The position numbers and the translations under genes are program-made. From positions 310,001 to 374,000 of the forward strand of contig JBJOKE010000003.1 in the NCBI GenBank assembly GCA_046046245.1: DNA of 64,000 nucleotides, in the 5' to 3' direction. The notes beneath the pieces are model-generated. The model was not told the origin of the DNA. It was given only the letters and a program-made list of their open reading frames with translations, and did no database searches. Source of the DNA: UBA4615 sp046046245. Its GTDB lineage: Bacteria; Pseudomonadota; Gammaproteobacteria; Burkholderiales; Burkholderiaceae_E. The stretch's first letter is position 1, and the number at the start of each line of letters is the position of its first letter. Below are positions 62,228 to 64,000 of the stretch, piece by piece.

Positions 62228-63073
62228 ATGGACGTCGAGATCGCGCCGGGCGCGCGCACCGTCGAGCTCTACCGTCGCGGCGGTCGCGGCGGTGTCTACG
62301 TCTTCGACCCCGCCGGGATCGACTGGCGCGGCGCCGGCAAGGACGGCGTCCTGCAGAAGGTCGTGCGCCGCGACGACGAGCGCGGCCAGTTCCTCGGGCT
62401 GATCGCGATGGAGCCGATGGTCCGCTCGGGGCTGCACCAGCACCAGGGCACGGCCACCAGCTACTTCCTCGACGGCGGGCTCACCGACTACCAGGGCACG
62501 ATCGGCACCGGCGAGGCGGGCATCAACCTGAAGGGCGCCACGCACGACGCGATCGCCTGGCAGCCGACGCTGTTCGTCGCGCGGCTCGAGGCGCCGGTGA
62601 CCTATCCGCCGCAGGACGGGCCGCTGCACGGCCTGCACGCGGGCGCCCGTCACGGCGCGCTCGTGAACCCGGCGCCCGAGGTGCCGCCCGACATCAACGT
62701 GCGCGTCGACGCGCTGCCGGCGCAGGCCACCGGCTGCGACGGCGTGGTCCGGCGCACGGTCTTCGACTACGCGGCCACCGCCGACGACCACCGGATGGTC
62801 CAGCTGTCGATCCGTCCGCGGGCGCCGCTGTCCAGACTGCTCGTCACCGGGCTCACCGAGCTCTGGATCCGCGCGGGGCTGCTCGAGCTCGACGGCCGCG
62901 TCGCGCACGCGGGCTGCTTCGCGATCCTCGAGCCGGGCGCCGAGGTCACCCTGGCGAGCCCGTTCGGCGCGCTGGTGCTCGGCTGGGCCGAGGGCCCGGT
63001 GCACTGGATCGAGCCGCCGCCGGCGGCCGAGGGGGCGCACTCGGCGCGGGCGGACCTGTTCGGCTACCGCTGA
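62228..63073 (+). CDS. Cupin-domain protein (ChrR/dioxygenase-like)
   Basis: 281-residue protein with a double cupin plan. The first cupin has SGLHQHQGTATSYFLDG (metal-binding His-x-His) and the second, around residues 195-270, is less metal-rich. Proteins of this shape include ChrR-like anti-sigma factors and small-molecule dioxygenases. Start ATG 62228 has AGGAGG about 8 bases upstream. Confidence 0.75.
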   Translation: MDVEIAPGARTVELYRRGGRGGVYVFDPAGIDWRGAGKDGVLQKVVRRDDERGQFLGLIAMEPMVRSGLHQHQGTATSYFLDGGLTDYQGTIGTGEAGINLKGATHDAIAWQPTLFVARLEAPVTYPPQDGPLHGLHAGARHGALVNPAPEVPPDINVRVDALPAQATGCDGVVRRTVFDYAATADDHRMVQLSIRPRAPLSRLLVTGLTELWIRAGLLELDGRVAHAGCFAILEPGAEVTLASPFGALVLGWAEGPVHWIEPPPAAEGAHSARADLFGYR

Positions 63074-63080
63074 GGCGGCG

Positions 63081-63111
63081 GCGCGCGCCCGGACCGGGTC
63101 CGGGTGCGCGC
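63081..63111. terminator. Hairpin between convergent cupin and MarR genes
   Basis: Arms at 63081-63093 and 63099-63111 form a 13-bp stem with one G-U pair and a 5-base loop, between the cupin stop and the MarR stop. No T-tract. Confidence 0.4.
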
Positions 63112-63122
63112 CGGACCGGGCC

Positions 63123-63614
63123 TCAGCGCGTCTCGGCCGTGTCCCCGGCCGCGCGCGCCGCGCCGGTCATCCGTGCGACGAGCACCGCGAGCTGCCGGCG
63201 CTCGGCGGCCGACAGCCCGCCGGCGACCGCCGCCTCGCGCTCGCGCGAGGGCCTGAGCAGGCCGCGGTGCAGCTGACGGCCCGCCGCCGTCAGCGTCGCG
63301 AGCGCGCGGCGGCCGTCGTCGGGGTCGGGCCGCCGCACGACGCGGCCGGCCGCCTCGAGCGAGGCGAGCGCGCGCGAGACGCTCATCTTGTCGAGGCCGG
63401 TGCGCTGCGCGACCTCGCTCGCCGCCGAGCCCGGGTGGTCGTGCAGCACCGCCAGCACGCGCCACTCGGACAGGCCCAGGCCGTGCCGCCGCCCGATGTC
63501 CTCCTGGAACGGGCGGGCGGCGAGCTCGGCGAGCCGCAGCAGCGTGAACAGCAGCTCGCGCTCGTGCGGCGGGCCGTCGTCGGATCCCGCCGACGCGGCA
63601 GGCGGCCTGGCCAT
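63123..63614 (-). CDS. MarR-family transcriptional regulator
   Basis: 163-residue winged-helix regulator with the MarR layout: LSEWRVLAVL, SEVAQRTGLDKMSVSRAL as recognition helix and DPDDGRRALATLTAAG as the wing. It starts 8 bases after the stop of the TRAP receptor gene, as an operon partner, and probably controls that uptake system. Confidence 0.88.
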   Translation of the reverse strand: MARPPAASAGSDDGPPHERELLFTLLRLAELAARPFQEDIGRRHGLGLSEWRVLAVLHDHPGSAASEVAQRTGLDKMSVSRALASLEAAGRVVRRPDPDDGRRALATLTAAGRQLHRGLLRPSREREAAVAGGLSAAERRQLAVLVARMTGAARAAGDTAETR

Positions 63615-63621
63615 CCCGGCC

Positions 63622-64000
63622 TCAGGCCTTGCCGCGCGAGCGGGTGACGGCCTCCTCGAACTTCGTGATCAGGCCGGGGTTGATCTGCGCCTTCCAGCGC
63701 GCGTACGGACGACGGCAGGCGATCTGCCAGGCGTCCATCTCGGCCGGCGTCGGCACGGTCACGTCGACGCCCAGCGCGCGGACCGCCTCGACGTCCTTCG
63801 CGTAGACCTCGCGGACCTGGCGGATGTTCTCCTTGGCCGCGTCGAGCGCGCACTCGCGGACGATCTTGCGGTCCTGCTCCGACCAGCCCTGCCAGATCGG
63901 GTTCGCGATCGCGATCAGCAGCGGGTCGTTCGAGTAGTTCCACTTGGTCACGAACTTCTGGCCGAGCGTGTGGACCTTCAGGCCGAGGAACAGCTCCATC
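63622..64000 (-). CDS. TRAP transporter solute receptor, DctP type (C-terminal part)
   Basis: Only the C-terminal 125 residues are inside the window; the start lies beyond 64000. The visible part has the family pattern GLKVHTLGQKFVTKWNYSN, NPIWQGW, and C-terminal helices. It is a periplasmic receptor for organic acids. The gene is cotranscribed with the MarR regulator. Confidence 0.85.
   Translation of the reverse strand, partial: MELFLGLKVHTLGQKFVTKWNYSNDPLLIAIANPIWQGWSEQDRKIVRECALDAAKENIRQVREVYAKDVEAVRALGVDVTVPTPAEMDAWQIACRRPYARWKAQINPGLITKFEEAVTRSRGKA

Noticed and set aside
1..64000. tRNA or rRNA genes
   Set aside because: I saw no cloverleaf-like or ribosomal RNA sequence; I cannot exclude one without a covariance search.

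Overview
The window is very GC-rich (mostly above 70 %, with strong G/C at third codon positions) and reads as chromosomal DNA of a betaproteobacterium, most likely a Burkholderiales. Evidence for this is the rpmH-rnpA-yidD-yidC-(...)-mnmE block beside dnaA-dnaN-gyrB, a Bug/TctC-type receptor, a TRAP receptor, and several genes of typical Burkholderiales type. The first two genes (a PucC/BCH-family carrier and bchP) are the edge of a photosynthesis gene cluster, so the organism is probably an aerobic or facultative anoxygenic phototroph.

Layout. 1-2.4 kb: end of a photosynthesis cluster. 2.5-11.6 kb: assorted metabolism and signalling (HAD phosphatase, a miniature flagellar-rod-like protein, EamA permease, Bug receptor, response regulator-TPR plus mini histidine kinase, two RraA-family genes and a probable frameshifted third cistron). 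11.7-24.4 kb: the replication-origin region, with gyrB, dnaN and dnaA on the minus strand and rpmH, rnpA, yidD, yidC, a CysB-like regulator and mnmE on the plus strand. DnaA boxes lie in both dnaA-flanking gaps.

24.4-34.85 kb: a defence island with no integrase, inserted at the 3' end of mnmE. It is bounded by a 19-bp direct repeat that rebuilds the last codons of mnmE. Cargo is a type I restriction-modification operon (hsdR, hsdM, a DUF1016 nuclease, hsdS), an ABC-type ATPase overlapping a partner gene that is frameshifted by a perfect 76-bp tandem duplication, and a NucS-like nuclease with a C-terminal PUA/EVE-like region.

34.9-42.3 kb: di-haem peroxidase lipoprotein, a two-component system, an NDH-2-type dehydrogenase, an FG-GAP lipoprotein and an exported protein of unknown function.

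42.4-52.3 kb: the most novel part. A dedicated type I secretion system (TolC-like protein with an extra C-terminal domain, HlyD/CvaA-like adaptor, C39-peptidase ABC exporter of CvaB/RaxB type) faces a small gene for a peptide with a double-glycine leader and a core made almost only of Gly and Lys. Divergent from that peptide gene are a SET-domain lysine methyltransferase and a three-part protein (aminoglycoside-phosphotransferase-like kinase, TPR, phytanoyl-CoA dioxygenase-like). A ParB-like protein follows, convergent. I infer, without proof, a secreted Lys-rich peptide whose lysines may be modified by methylation, hydroxylation and phosphorylation.

52.4-64 kb: hydrolases, an NhaR-like LysR regulator, an LD-carboxypeptidase, a two-gene E1 component of a 2-oxo-acid/acetoin dehydrogenase, a degenerate GGDEF protein, a DUF2189 membrane protein, a cupin, a MarR regulator and a partial TRAP receptor.
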